DNA of 64,000 nt from Apostichopus japonicus. Its lineage: Eukaryota; Echinodermata; Holothuroidea; Aspidochirotida; Stichopodidae. The notes beneath the pieces were generated by a model. It saw only the letters and a list, made by a program, of their open reading frames with translations. It was not told the DNA's origin and did no database searches. The position numbers and the translations under genes were made by a program. The stretch spans positions 203,501 through 267,500 of the forward strand of contig NC_092570.1 of the NCBI RefSeq assembly GCF_037975245.1, in the 5' to 3' direction. Shown here piece after piece: positions 27,801-40,000 of the stretch (its first letter is position 1; each line of letters begins with the position of its first letter).

Positions 27801-30800
27801 TCTGTGACTTGCCTCTGTAGTCAACAAAATGTAGAGAGACAGCTTTTGACTTCAAAAGCTATCAACGGTTAAAGTATATTAAATCATTTAAATGAATAAT
27901 TAACCATGTTGCTATTCTTAACTGTCCTGGAAAATATGCCCTTGAATTTGTGTTGCACTTCCAAGTCTTAGCCTAATAGTCTGTCATTATTTAACCTTTA
28001 ATTTGATGAAAGTTGAACTGGAGAAACAAATAAACCAACTAAATAAATTCTTTTTCACATAAATCCTGTGATTTTGCTCAGAAACAAGGAATTAAAGCGT
28101 GGAGTGATACAGTATAAATCTGTCAAACTTTGAAATCATGTGTGAGTTGAATCTTTAGGTAAAATATCTGGATGATTTCGATGCTCATTCTCCTTCTGTT
28201 TTTATTTTCTTAATGTTACACAGTATTTGCTTGTAACTTCTGTTGTGGAAACTGGGCAGACTGACTTCCAAATTAAAACATACTGTAGGTTTAAGAAATC
28301 TACATGTTTAACAGAAGAAAATAAATAACACTTAGGTCTTTGACTAGCAATGTCTAACTAGAAGTAAATGCAGACATTTAAGTGTTAGAGATGCAACTTG
28401 CAAGCAGCCATCTTCACTTTAAATTATGCATAAGAAAGACAAATAAACAACGGCCCAAGTTTCATTATTAAAACTACAAAAGCATTGGCACTGGAGTGTC
28501 AAAACTGTTACATGATTGATATTTTTGATGTCTATTACCTTTTGAAGCTTTGCAACTTTTTCGTACATCTTATCCAATTCTCTCCGTAAGGATTTGTTTT
28601 CTCCAGAGAGTATTTCCACCATTTGTGTTGCTCTGGCGGCGAGTGTCTCATGGTCGATTTTGACTGTGTTGGAAGCCGAAGATGGTGCGCTCATGCTGGT
28701 GTTGGGTAGGGTAGGCCTGAAAAGAAAAACAACAGACTACTTGAAGAGCTGTTTAATACCGATAGTTTATTGAACTTATTTGGGAGGTTCTGTCTTTTAG
28801 GCAAAACAATGATTTATAGAGCTTGAAATGATTCAGCTACCGCAAGTTGTCATAATATCTTATAGGTTTGTTGTCATGGCAACAAGTAATTAACTGTTTT
28901 ACACAAAAGGCCAAATAATGCCATTTACAATCCACAACAAATTCAATTTGCAGTCTTTTCAAGTAATACTTACATCAATGGTCCCTTTTCACACACTTTC
29001 ATTTTGCTTTCTTTCTAGCATAGGCATGCAATGAACAAAAAAGGTCACGTTTGGTCATCTGAGCACACATGTACAGTACAGAGGTTAAAATAGTTTATGT
29101 TTGGTAAGTTTATCAAAACCTACAATAAATAGTATTACATTTTTAAATAATCAAACATCTTATTTTTACCCTAAATAATGGATATTCAGCAAAGTATTTT
29201 CATTAGATTCTCAACATTTCATAGCCCAGATACTTCTCATAGAAGTATCAATCACATATGAAATAATATTGTCCAGGGAATGATTTATCTGGTACTGTAG
29301 CACATAAATGGGAAACTTGCTATGTTGCTATGCACCCAGAAATCATACAACTTAAAAAAGACAAATCTAGAGCCTTCAAAGCTGCTGAGATAGCAAAGTT
29401 GAACACTTATTCCCTGAATGTCTATTACACTGTAGCTCTAGATAGCAAAGTTTAACACTTATTCCCTGAATGTCTGCTACACTGTAGCTCTAGCAAAGTT
29501 GAACACTTTTTCCATGAATGTCTGCTACACTGTACAGTAGCTCTAGCAAAGTTGAACACTTATTCCCTGAATGTCTGCTACACTGTAGCTCTAGATAGCA
29601 AAGTTTAACACTTATTCCCTGAATGTCTGCTACACTGTACAGTAGCTCTAGCAAAGTTTAACACTTTTTCCATGAATGTCTGCTACACTGTAGCTCTAGC
29701 AAAGTTTAACACTTATTCCCTGAATGTTTGCTACACTGTAGCTCTAGCAAAGTTTAACACTTATTCCCTGAATGTCTGCTACACTGTAGCTCTAGCAAAG
29801 TTTAACACTTTTTCCATGAATGTCTGCTACACTGTAGCTCTAGCAAAGTTGAACACTTATTCCCTGAATGTCTGCTACACTATAGCTCTAGATAGCAAAG
29901 TTTAACACTTATTCCATGAATGTCTGCTACACTGTAGCTCTAGCAAAGTTTAACACTTTTTCCATGAATGTCTGCTACACTGTAGCTCTAACAAAGTTGA
30001 ACACTTATTCCCTGAATGTCTGCTACACTGTAGCTTCTTGGAATCTTACTGACAGAAATACAACTAGTTTTGATTGCTTGTCATTTTTAATTAACAGTAA
30101 ACCAGAAGTTCTTCATACAGGGTGTAGCATTTAAATTCACACAACCTGGTGAAGTACAATACTTTAGATCAATGATGACAATGAATATAAACATAGTTGT
30201 GGTTTTTTAAGTTTGGAAGTGAGAGAAATTTGGTTTTGAAAGATGGCAAATTAACCCTGTGGAATGTTACACCAGGGTCCCTAAAAGACAAAGGTTTTGA
30301 AATAAAGCATTGTTGTGACTTTGACACCAACACAAACATTTACAAACCTACAGCACACTACAGTATAGTACTGTTAGTACAGTCAATATGTACTGTGGAA
30401 TGTTACACCAGGGTCCCTAAAAGACAAAACATTTTGAAATGAAGCATTGCTGTGACTTTGCCTTTGATACCAACACAAATATTAACAAACCAACACAAAC
30501 ATTTACAAACCTACAGACTACAGTGCTCCCACAACAGTATGGTACTGTTAGTATCAGCGTCAATATGTTCAGTTGTGCAGCACTTCAGGTCAAATCTTAT
30601 CAGTTTTTATTCCAACCATAGACTAACCATAGACTAAACAATTCATCTGTTAAACTCAAAACAGGGAGAAAATTAGTTACAAACCATGCAGCAATGATCA
30701 TGTTAGAGGCTTTTTGTAATGCATATAAAGAAAAATATCGCTTATTTCAATTGTTAGAGATAAACTAACATTTGGTGAACTTTGCACTACAAAAAAGGTG

Positions 30801-31034
30801 CCGTAACTACACAGTTCAGATAAACGGTGGTGTTGTGCAGCAGTACTACACCAGCACCAGCAGTACTACACCAGCAGTACTACACCAGCAGTACTACACC
30901 AGCACCAGCAGTACTACACCAGCACCAGCAGTACTACACCAGCACCAGCAGTACTACACCAGCACCAGCAGTACTACACCAGTACCAGCAGTACTACACC
31001 AGCACTACTACACCAGCACCAGCAGTACTACACC

Positions 31035-31067
<33 letters not shown>

Positions 31068-34000
31068 TTTATTTCGTCCATAAGATATGGAAATTTGTCG
31101 CCCTGCAGCAAAACACATAAAAATCAAAGTTTTAAAGTTACAATCAGAATACAGTAAAATATTAGTATAAACAAAACACAGAGAAGTTGAATAAAAAGGT
31201 AAGAATATCAACAGCAACAATATCCATACATGTGAGAAAAATATACACATATATACATATATAAACAAGATTATAAAACAAAAGAAACCTATCTAACAGC
31301 CCTCAGGTTGAAAAGAGAAACAGAATTGGGTACAAAAGAAAACCTGAATCTGTTATGCTTAGACCGTGGCATGCGAAGTCTGCTGCCTGAACGGCAGAAT
31401 ACATAGTTTTCGAAAAAGAGGATGTGTATGGTCTTTTAATATTCCATGGGTTTTCTGGTGCACCAGAAAACCCATGGAATATATATACCAGCACCAGCAG
31501 TACTACACCAGCACCAGCAGTACTACACCAGCACCAGCAGTACTACACCAGCACCAGCACTGGTACTACACAAGTAGTACTACACCAGCACCAGCAGTAC
31601 TACACCAGCACCAGCACCAGCACCAGCAGTACTATACCAGCACCAGCAGTACTATACCAGCACCAGCAGTACTACACCAGCACCAGCAGTACTACACCAG
31701 CACCAGTACTACACCAGCACCAGCAGTACTACACCAGCAGTACTACACCAGCACCAGCAGTACTACACCAGCACTTGATTTTAGTTAATATAGTAGTTTT
31801 ACCAAGTTGAAATGAACTGGTCTTTGCAAGCCACCACCTGGTAGCCTTCCACAGTAGTGATATCCTTCATTTGTAAGCTGACTTCCATCACAGGCTGGTC
31901 ATGGTATCTATCCCGTCTAGATAATGATAGTTCCTTACCCCAGAGAAATAAACTTAACAAGCCAATTTCCAGCCCTGCAATTTAACTAACTACCATTCTT
32001 GGTATGTAAGCTTTCATTAATATTTTTTATCAATATTTTTTAACTATTTGGAATGTATGAAATTTAGGACACTGAGGGGAGAGTTAGTGGTTTTGAAGGA
32101 ATGTTAAGTAGGTGAATTGTTTGTTAATTTAAGAGACTTCTAGTCAGAAGCAGAGAGGCATGCTTCTCTCCTGATAAACATCTCAATGACGACGTACAGA
32201 CTGCTTCACAGCTAAAATGAATTATAACAGTTTGGTGACATTGTAGACCTACATTTTTTCTGGCCTCTTTTGTTTTGTGGGCAACCAACATAGCGTTCTA
32301 TTCAAAAGAGTAATTTAGTATTATGGAACAAAATACCCAACTCTCCTTTAGCTAAATTTATATTAAAACCAGAAAGCATGAAGGCTTTGAGATTCCTTGT
32401 CATATAGTTTGCTCAAATTTCCACTTAACTGTCTGACTAATGTAGAGCAAGTGAGTTAAATTTGTCCAAGAATTAAATGAGAACCAGAAATGATCAGAGA
32501 TTTCTAGAGCTCTATTATTTTTAGCATCTATACTTGTGGGCATCAACCAATTAATTCCCTGGATAGAAATATTTCAATATCTTTGTGAAATATAAACACA
32601 CTGATATTCTATGTATGAGCAAATGGACATTTCCTGTTATCAATTTTGAGCTCTATCACCAATCACTCCTTTGATAATGGTTATCAATGAATGAGAGTTA
32701 CATGACATTGTTTAATCACTGTAAAATATATTCAACACTTATTGCCAATACCAGAGTCATCTAGTATAAATCACAGCTCTAGAATAAGGCCAATTTAGGG
32801 ACAATTTGAAATTTATAACCTGCTGGTCCTTGAGACAATTTTGAGACCAATTGAGATAACTGTTGAACATTTGAAGTTGAAGGACCACTTGAATGTGATT
32901 AAATCCCCCAACCCAAGAGTATCAGATTTCATTTTATGGATGACTGTACCTAGATTGTTGAAGACATATATTGAATCCATTCACAAAACTAAACTGAAGT
33001 TGAGCTCAACCATTTCAATAGTGTTCTTGCACTCACCAAGCTGGATCTACGTACCAAGTATGAAGTTCAGCAAATATGTACTTCTTGAGTTACTGTGTTT
33101 ACAAGGTTCTTAGACTTTGACTTTGTTGACCCTTAGGCCTCCACAGAAAATATATGATAAGAGCATCAAACATGAACTTAATCCACTATGAACTTGTTTG
33201 AGTGACCTTGTTTACAGCAGGTGTCACATACACCCCCCCCCCCCCACACACACACAGATTCAGTTTGCCTCCAGCATGGAATCAACAAGTGCACAAACAC
33301 ACATGCTATTACCATTGCAGAGATTCCTCTGCCTCCAGCAAGGAATTTAAATCTAAATGACACATTCATAAAGATTTTACAAAGTTTAAATATACTTGTT
33401 TAGTAACTTTAAAAATCATTTGTTGATCCCAAATATGCTAAAAAGTCAAACAATGGCCTCAAGCTCCAAAGTCCCAACTTTAAGAACATATTTTAATTAC
33501 CACCCTCAAGTACAGTATTTTTCCTTCCTGAAAATTTAGTTGTCTAATTAACACTCCTCAATGCCTTGATGTAATTTGGAAGTACTTTTGAAAACTTCTA
33601 AAAAAAATTAGCATGCTAAACTTGGTGAATAATGCCGATGATCTTTATAACTGCTCATATGGTTGTGTGGCATCTTCTGCTATGCAAATGCACTAGAGGA
33701 TAATAACAATGTTGCATGTGTGACAATAGGTTTCCATGACAACTATCTGCATCTACAGACTTCTCAACTCATATTTGTTACTGTATGTTCAACTTTTGAT
33801 GTTATCCATAATCTACTGTGTATTCCAGATAACACAGATCAGAAACAGAGAATATTTCTGGGATATAACAATCTGAGTGCATTTTGGAAGGAAACTAAGA
33901 CAAAGTACTTATCAAGTGCCCTTCCTCACCAGTCACCACAGAGACAGGTGTAGGGCAGGAAGAACAGGATAAAGCATGAGGCTTACAAACCTGATATCAC

Positions 34001-37000
34001 AGGTTCAACATTTATTCTAGCCATTTATTTTCTTTTTAATTTTAAAATAAGCTCCAATTCATTTAACAAAAAAGTTTTGAGACATATATAGCTACGTAAT
34101 ATTCAAATTGCGGATTGTTCCTGACTTTGTTGAGCTGTATTCTTTATTTGGTCATATTTCTAATTCTATTCTATTTGAAATTTCCCATTTTATGATGAAA
34201 TTGAAAGCAGTGCTCATTCTCTTCTGGCATTGTTTCTTTGCATTCCTCGGAGTAGACTAACTTGCATGATGGGAGGACGAGGAATTACTGTAGTCCACTA
34301 AAACTTTCTTCATCACAGGAGGAGGGGAAGATACACAGAAGTGCACCTCTGATACAATCCCTGCATTCCATGCATGCTATTCTTGACAAGTGAGATGAAG
34401 GGATCCGGAATCCTGGAATGTGTCAAGGAACACCTGCATATTACACAGTACTAAAGTAAAGACAACTACAACAGTGGAAGACAAGCTGGTATATCAGATA
34501 TATATCTATGTTTGTGATGTAGAGCTACTAACTCTGATACATCAGACAAACACCATTGTAGAGAGATTCAAACAATAATGTACAGTAGGTAATTTCTTAT
34601 TCTTGGTCACAGCCTATGATCCTAACAAAATAGCTCAAAGACATCTACCATAGAAGGCATGCTTGAAATTCTGCTGCTTGGAATGTAAGTGTTCTAACTG
34701 TGATACATATTAAGATGGACGATGACAGAAAAATCTCTGTTTTTCATATATATTGTAGTTTATTACCAAGCAACACATTGTTTGAATTTTTCAAATAGCA
34801 CACCAGGAAGTGATCAAAAAGGGGAATTGAAACGTTGTTTCTTCCATCTCCGTAATTGATACAAATTAGGAATATTGCAAACACTGCAACAACTCAGGTC
34901 AGTGAATTCATGACATCACTGTGATGATCTTATCTGTAGTGTACTTAATAGCACTCAGGTCAGTGAATGACATCACTGTGATGATCTTATCTGTAGTGCA
35001 CTGTTCAGCACTCAGGTCAGTGAATGACATCACTGTGATGATCTTATCTGAAGTGTACTGTTCAGCACTCAGGTCAGTGAATGACATCACTGTGATGATC
35101 TTATCTGTAGTGTACTGTGCAGCACTCAGGTCAGTGAATGACATCACTGTGATGATCTTATCTGTAGTGTACTTTTCAGCACTCAGGTCAGTGAATGACA
35201 TCACTGTGCTGATCTTATCTGTAGTGCACTGTTCAGCACTCAGGTCAGTGAATGACATCACTGTGATGATCTTATCTGTAGTGTACTGTTCAGCACTCAG
35301 GTCAGTGAATGACATCACTGTGATGCTCTTATCTGAAGTGCACTGTTCAGCACTCAGGTCAGTGAATGACATCAATGTGAAGATCTTATCTGTAGTGTAC
35401 TGTGCAGCACTCAGGTCAGTGAATAACATCACTGTGATGATCTTATCTGTAGTGCACTTTTCAGCACTCAGGTCAGTGAATGACGTCACTGTGATGATCT
35501 TACCTGTAGTTTACTGTTCAGTACTAAGGTCAGTGAATGACATCACTGTGATGATTTTATCTGTAGTGTACTGTTCAGCACTCAGGTCAGTGAATGACAT
35601 CACTGTGATGATCTTATCTGTAGTGCCCTGTTCAGCACTCAGGTCAGTGAATGACATCACTGTGATGATCTTATCTGTAGTTTACTGTTCAGCACTCAGG
35701 TCAGTGAATGACATCACTGTGATGATCTTATCTGAAGTGCACTGTTCAGCACTCAGGTCAGTGAATGACATCACTGTGATGATCTTATCTGTAGTGTACT
35801 TTTCAGCACTCAGGTCAGTGAATGATATCACTGTGCTGATCATATCTGAAGTTCACTGTTCAGCACTCAGGTCAGTGAATGACATCACTGTGATGATCTT
35901 ATCTGTAGTGTACTGTTCAGCACTCAGGTCAGTGAATGACATCACTGTGATGATCCTATCTGTAGTGTACTGTTCAGCACTCAGGTCAGTGAATGACATC
36001 ACTGTGATGATCTTATCTGTAGTGTACTGTTCAGCACTCAGGTCAGTGAATGGCATCACTGTGATGATCCTATCTGTAGTGTACTGTACAGTATGGAGCT
36101 GTGCGTGCATTTCATGTCAGCATAACTGTTATTTTAGTTTAATTTTACGGCGCAATGTTCAAGATAAATAGATAATTAATGTCATTATCGTTTTTTATGA
36201 CATTTGCAATGATTTCCCAATATGAATGTGCTCACCTTAGTTGTCATGGCACAATAATAATCATGATAGTCTCAAACATAGGTTAATATAACATCCATTA
36301 GAAACATCCAAACAAAGTAGAAGTGCTTGTATGCACTACTGTTGAGTCAGATATAAACATTACTTGTTCCGTTCATCATAAATCCAACAGAAAGGTCACA
36401 ATGAGTTTGAAATTCAACCCCATTTGAACTCAATCAAGTGGTCAGTCTACAGTAGCTTCCACAATTTCTTAACTACATTTAATGCCTATTGTGATTATTC
36501 ACATATACAACTCAAGGTTTGGGATTCAGGAGGAATCATTCTAGCCCAACTTCACGGCGGTCCGCAAACGGTACTTCCACACTGTGCCAACACAAGTAGC
36601 AGTGTGTGCGCTACTGGAAGTAATACTCACACAAAGTTTTTCACTCAAGCATACACGCATTTCCTATTCGTACCACACATTTACTGTAAATGCTACATGG
36701 ACGGTATCAAGACATTTCCGCCCAAAAACTCGCCCTAAGCGACGTCCATGCCCCAATTGTAATTTGCATGTGGATTCTTTCCTCATGTAGACATTAGGTC
36801 ATTCATGTCTGACATGTCTTCCAGTTCCAACACTTACTGTACTGTTGCATTTATCAGCTTATATAATATATATAAATAATGCATGCATTCAAACATGTTT
36901 TACTAATCTTTTATCTTCTTTTTAGAGCTTCCGAACTCTATGATGGAGGACTATAAAAGTCATGAAACATTTCTTTGAACTGGGTCAACACTTACACCAC

Positions 37001-40000
37001 TGTACTCAGGCGCGTATCCAGGATTTTCTAACCCGGGGGGCGCGAATTACTATCTAAGCGGAGCGCCACCATCAGTTGGCGCGGAGCGTACAAGAAAATT
37101 TCTGGTTTTGATACCCCCCCAGATCACCGGAAATGGCACTTCTCGGGCTTGAAAATGACCAACCAGATGAACACTTTTGCCTGAGAACCAAGTATTTCCC
37201 AAAAGTTTTTTTTTCCATCCATAACCTTTTTGGAGATTGTCACCAGTTACACATCATGTTCGACCTCATTGCATGTCCATTGCATGGATCATTGCTTTTG
37301 TAGGTGATTCTACGTCACGGCCCACAATATCTGAAAACCCCACTTTTGAAGGTTTTAAGCCCATTTGTGGTTGAGAATTTAAAATTCACATTTCTCGTGA
37401 ATAAAAATCCCTTCAAAACATACCCATAATGTTGCACAAAATTCAATATGTGGACAACTAATATAGAAAAAAACCCTTCAACCCCTAATAGACAGGTCAA
37501 AATTGCACGAGTAGAGGAAAGTATGATGGAGAATGTTGATCAGGAAATTTTCGAAAATTCAGACACAGTTAATTTATTGGTGTACAAATATTAAAACCTC
37601 TTATAATGGCTATTATAAAACTTGATTGAAGGAAATGAAAAATACCAAATATTTCCGATATCAGGTATATCGAAACCGAACACTACACACATAGGCGTAG
37701 GTCCCGTAGGAGGCGGGGGCTGCAGCCCCCCCCCCCCCCCGCAACCAAAATTTTTCCCATTTTTTCGGGCACCTACTGAAAGAAAAATAAATAGCAATGA
37801 ATAGCTTAAAAATGATCTCCTTGGTAATTAAAATAAAGTTCTAAGCTTGGCCGACATTACTACTGTAAAAGAGAGTTTTGACATAAATGGATCAGTGTGC
37901 TTTTTCTCCATCTACACAAGACATTTCGTTGTTTACATTAACATCCGGCGGTATACTGTGCAACTTTCACGGACCGTAAGGTACACGATGCCATGCAATG
38001 TAATGGCCGATGCTTGCTTATATGATACTGGCATCGATATGTTGAACGCGCGCGAAAAATTTTGGCTTTTTTTTCGGGCAAGTCGTTACAGCCCCAAATC
38101 CAATTGGGCTCCTACGTCTTTGACTACACACATAAACAGTTTTTGAGGCTGTTCATCGTGGAACATGCATTTCAATGCTCACTGATATGATGTTATATCT
38201 GTTATTTGCTTTACAAATTCGAACAGGCGTGTAGCGAGTAATTGCCAAGGGAGAGGCGAAGCCTGTATGCAAACTATCTAAGCGAAGCGCCACCATGAGT
38301 TGGCGCGAAGCGTACAAGAACAAGTTTGGCCGAAATTGCCTCCCAGATCGCTGGAAATGACACTTCCCAGGCCTTGTAAGTTGCACCTAAGCATTGTCTA
38401 TTTTGAAATTACTAGCGATGTCATAAAGAAAATTTGCTCGGGGGGGGGGGCGGTCGCCCCCTTCCCGAAATGCGTCATGTTCCCCGATGACTCGGTCGAG
38501 TTCAAGACCAGCCACAGTTGGTTCCATATAGCACAATTGTACAATTGTTTAAGGCGTTCATAAACACACAAGCGTTATGATAGACCATATATAGCATTTA
38601 TATAGATACATTAGTGAGAGAGGAAAAATGGAAACGTCAAAAATGGAGTTGTCGGTGTAAGGGGTAGGGTGAGGCGCACACCCCCTCTGTAATCCTTGAT
38701 CTGTCACTGGCTACCCTGTGTATATAATAGGGATCAGCGCTTTAACTATGACTGTTCCTCCGTTTCTCTTCCCGAGGTCTTGGCTATCTTCTACTCCCTC
38801 CTTTTCTCCCTTTTCTCTCTTTCTTCTTTTTCTTTTCCCTTCCTTTCTCTCCTCCTTTTCTTTTTTCCCTCCTTTTCCCTTTTTTCTTCTCTTTTTTTCT
38901 CTCCTCTTTTTCTTACCCGGGGGGCGCGCGCCCCCAACGCCCCCCCCCTGGATACGCACCTGGTACTATATGTCTGTCTCTGTCTCTAAGATCAAAGATT
39001 TTCTGAGGAATAATTATTTCAGGAAATAAGTATCATCTTGTGTACAAAAGTTGTCTTTAATATTTCAAGGGAGATGAAAGTTTGGCAGGCATCTTGCTTC
39101 ATCTACATATCAAACAAACTATACATGATAGGACAAAGCCAATCCTGCCCTCATTATGCCTTCAACTACTCTTAAAAGTACAGTTGCAATTTCAAATTCA
39201 GATACATTTTACTATCAAAGATTTGCAATCTTGAGATGAAACCAGATATTTGCACACTAAATCACACTTCAAAATGCATCACTAAAATAGTATTTGGCTT
39301 TCTGCAAATGTCAACAACATTAACTGGTGGGCAGATGACATGAAAATTGGCGTATTTGCGTGTTTAAATTTCCAATGGAAAAGTGTGTTAAGGAAATTTT
39401 TGCAGGGCTACAAGAGAAACGCATGAGTTTAATATGACGCATGCTATACAAGAAAAGAAAAACCTGTATATGGCCAAAGTGAAAGAACACACCATGCAGT
39501 TAGTGATAAAAAAGATGAATTGACTCTAGACCAGCAACAGTCATGCGGGTTGGTCGTAACATCAGTACATGCCCAAGGACAAAGTACCCTACCTCTCATA
39601 GGTCGGATAGGATGGAATCACTTCTGTGATACCAATGGTTCCTATTGGCTGTACCCTCTTTTTACTGTGCACAAGCCTATTGTGCTCCCCGCCAATGGTG
39701 TTGTATCCTATATCTTTCCCTGTCATCAGCTGTTTATATTTTGTAGCTGGAAGTTCCTTCTGATGGGCAAATGAAGCCGGAAGGGAGGATTGGACATAAA
39801 TACTTGGCGTTGTGATTTCCGTGGAGGTCACCTTTGATACAGGCTGGAATTCCTTCATCAGTTGGGAGAGGATGCTACTGCTAGACGAGGATGTAGAGGA
39901 ATAATTATCGCCTTGTAGGAGGGCATCTTGCATGTACTGGGCAGGTGCAACGTGCACGTGAGCTATGTTGCCCCCTTTGGAGTCTTTATTAAGGTAAACC

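Larger units (their letters stand above)
28717..39592. other. AMOT intron 1 (10.9 kb)
   Basis: It joins exons 1 and 2 in matching phase (2 to 1). It holds a 48-bp array, a split 18-bp array with a LINE inside, a member of the TTTGACC repeat family, a 57-bp array and one composite hAT-like element. The rest is unique AT-rich sequence without convincing exons. A minus-strand stretch near 34240-34330 has weak splice-like signals but no family match. Confidence 0.75.

Noticed and set aside
30772-31048. Gln/Tyr/Thr/Pro-rich frames that look like a secreted repeat protein
   Set aside because: Minisatellite with several open frames, no signal peptide, interrupted by a LINE.
34921-36171. 416-codon open frame on the plus strand (and 193 codons on the minus strand)
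   Set aside because: It is the 57-bp minisatellite read through; 57 is divisible by three, so frames stay open on both strands. No start context, no domain, and it lies inside AMOT intron 1.
38711-38959. Lys/Glu/Arg-rich minus-strand frame and matching Ser/Phe-rich plus-strand frames
   Set aside because: Translation of the pyrimidine-rich low-complexity tract inside the transposon; the same tract is at 63446-63640 in copy 2.
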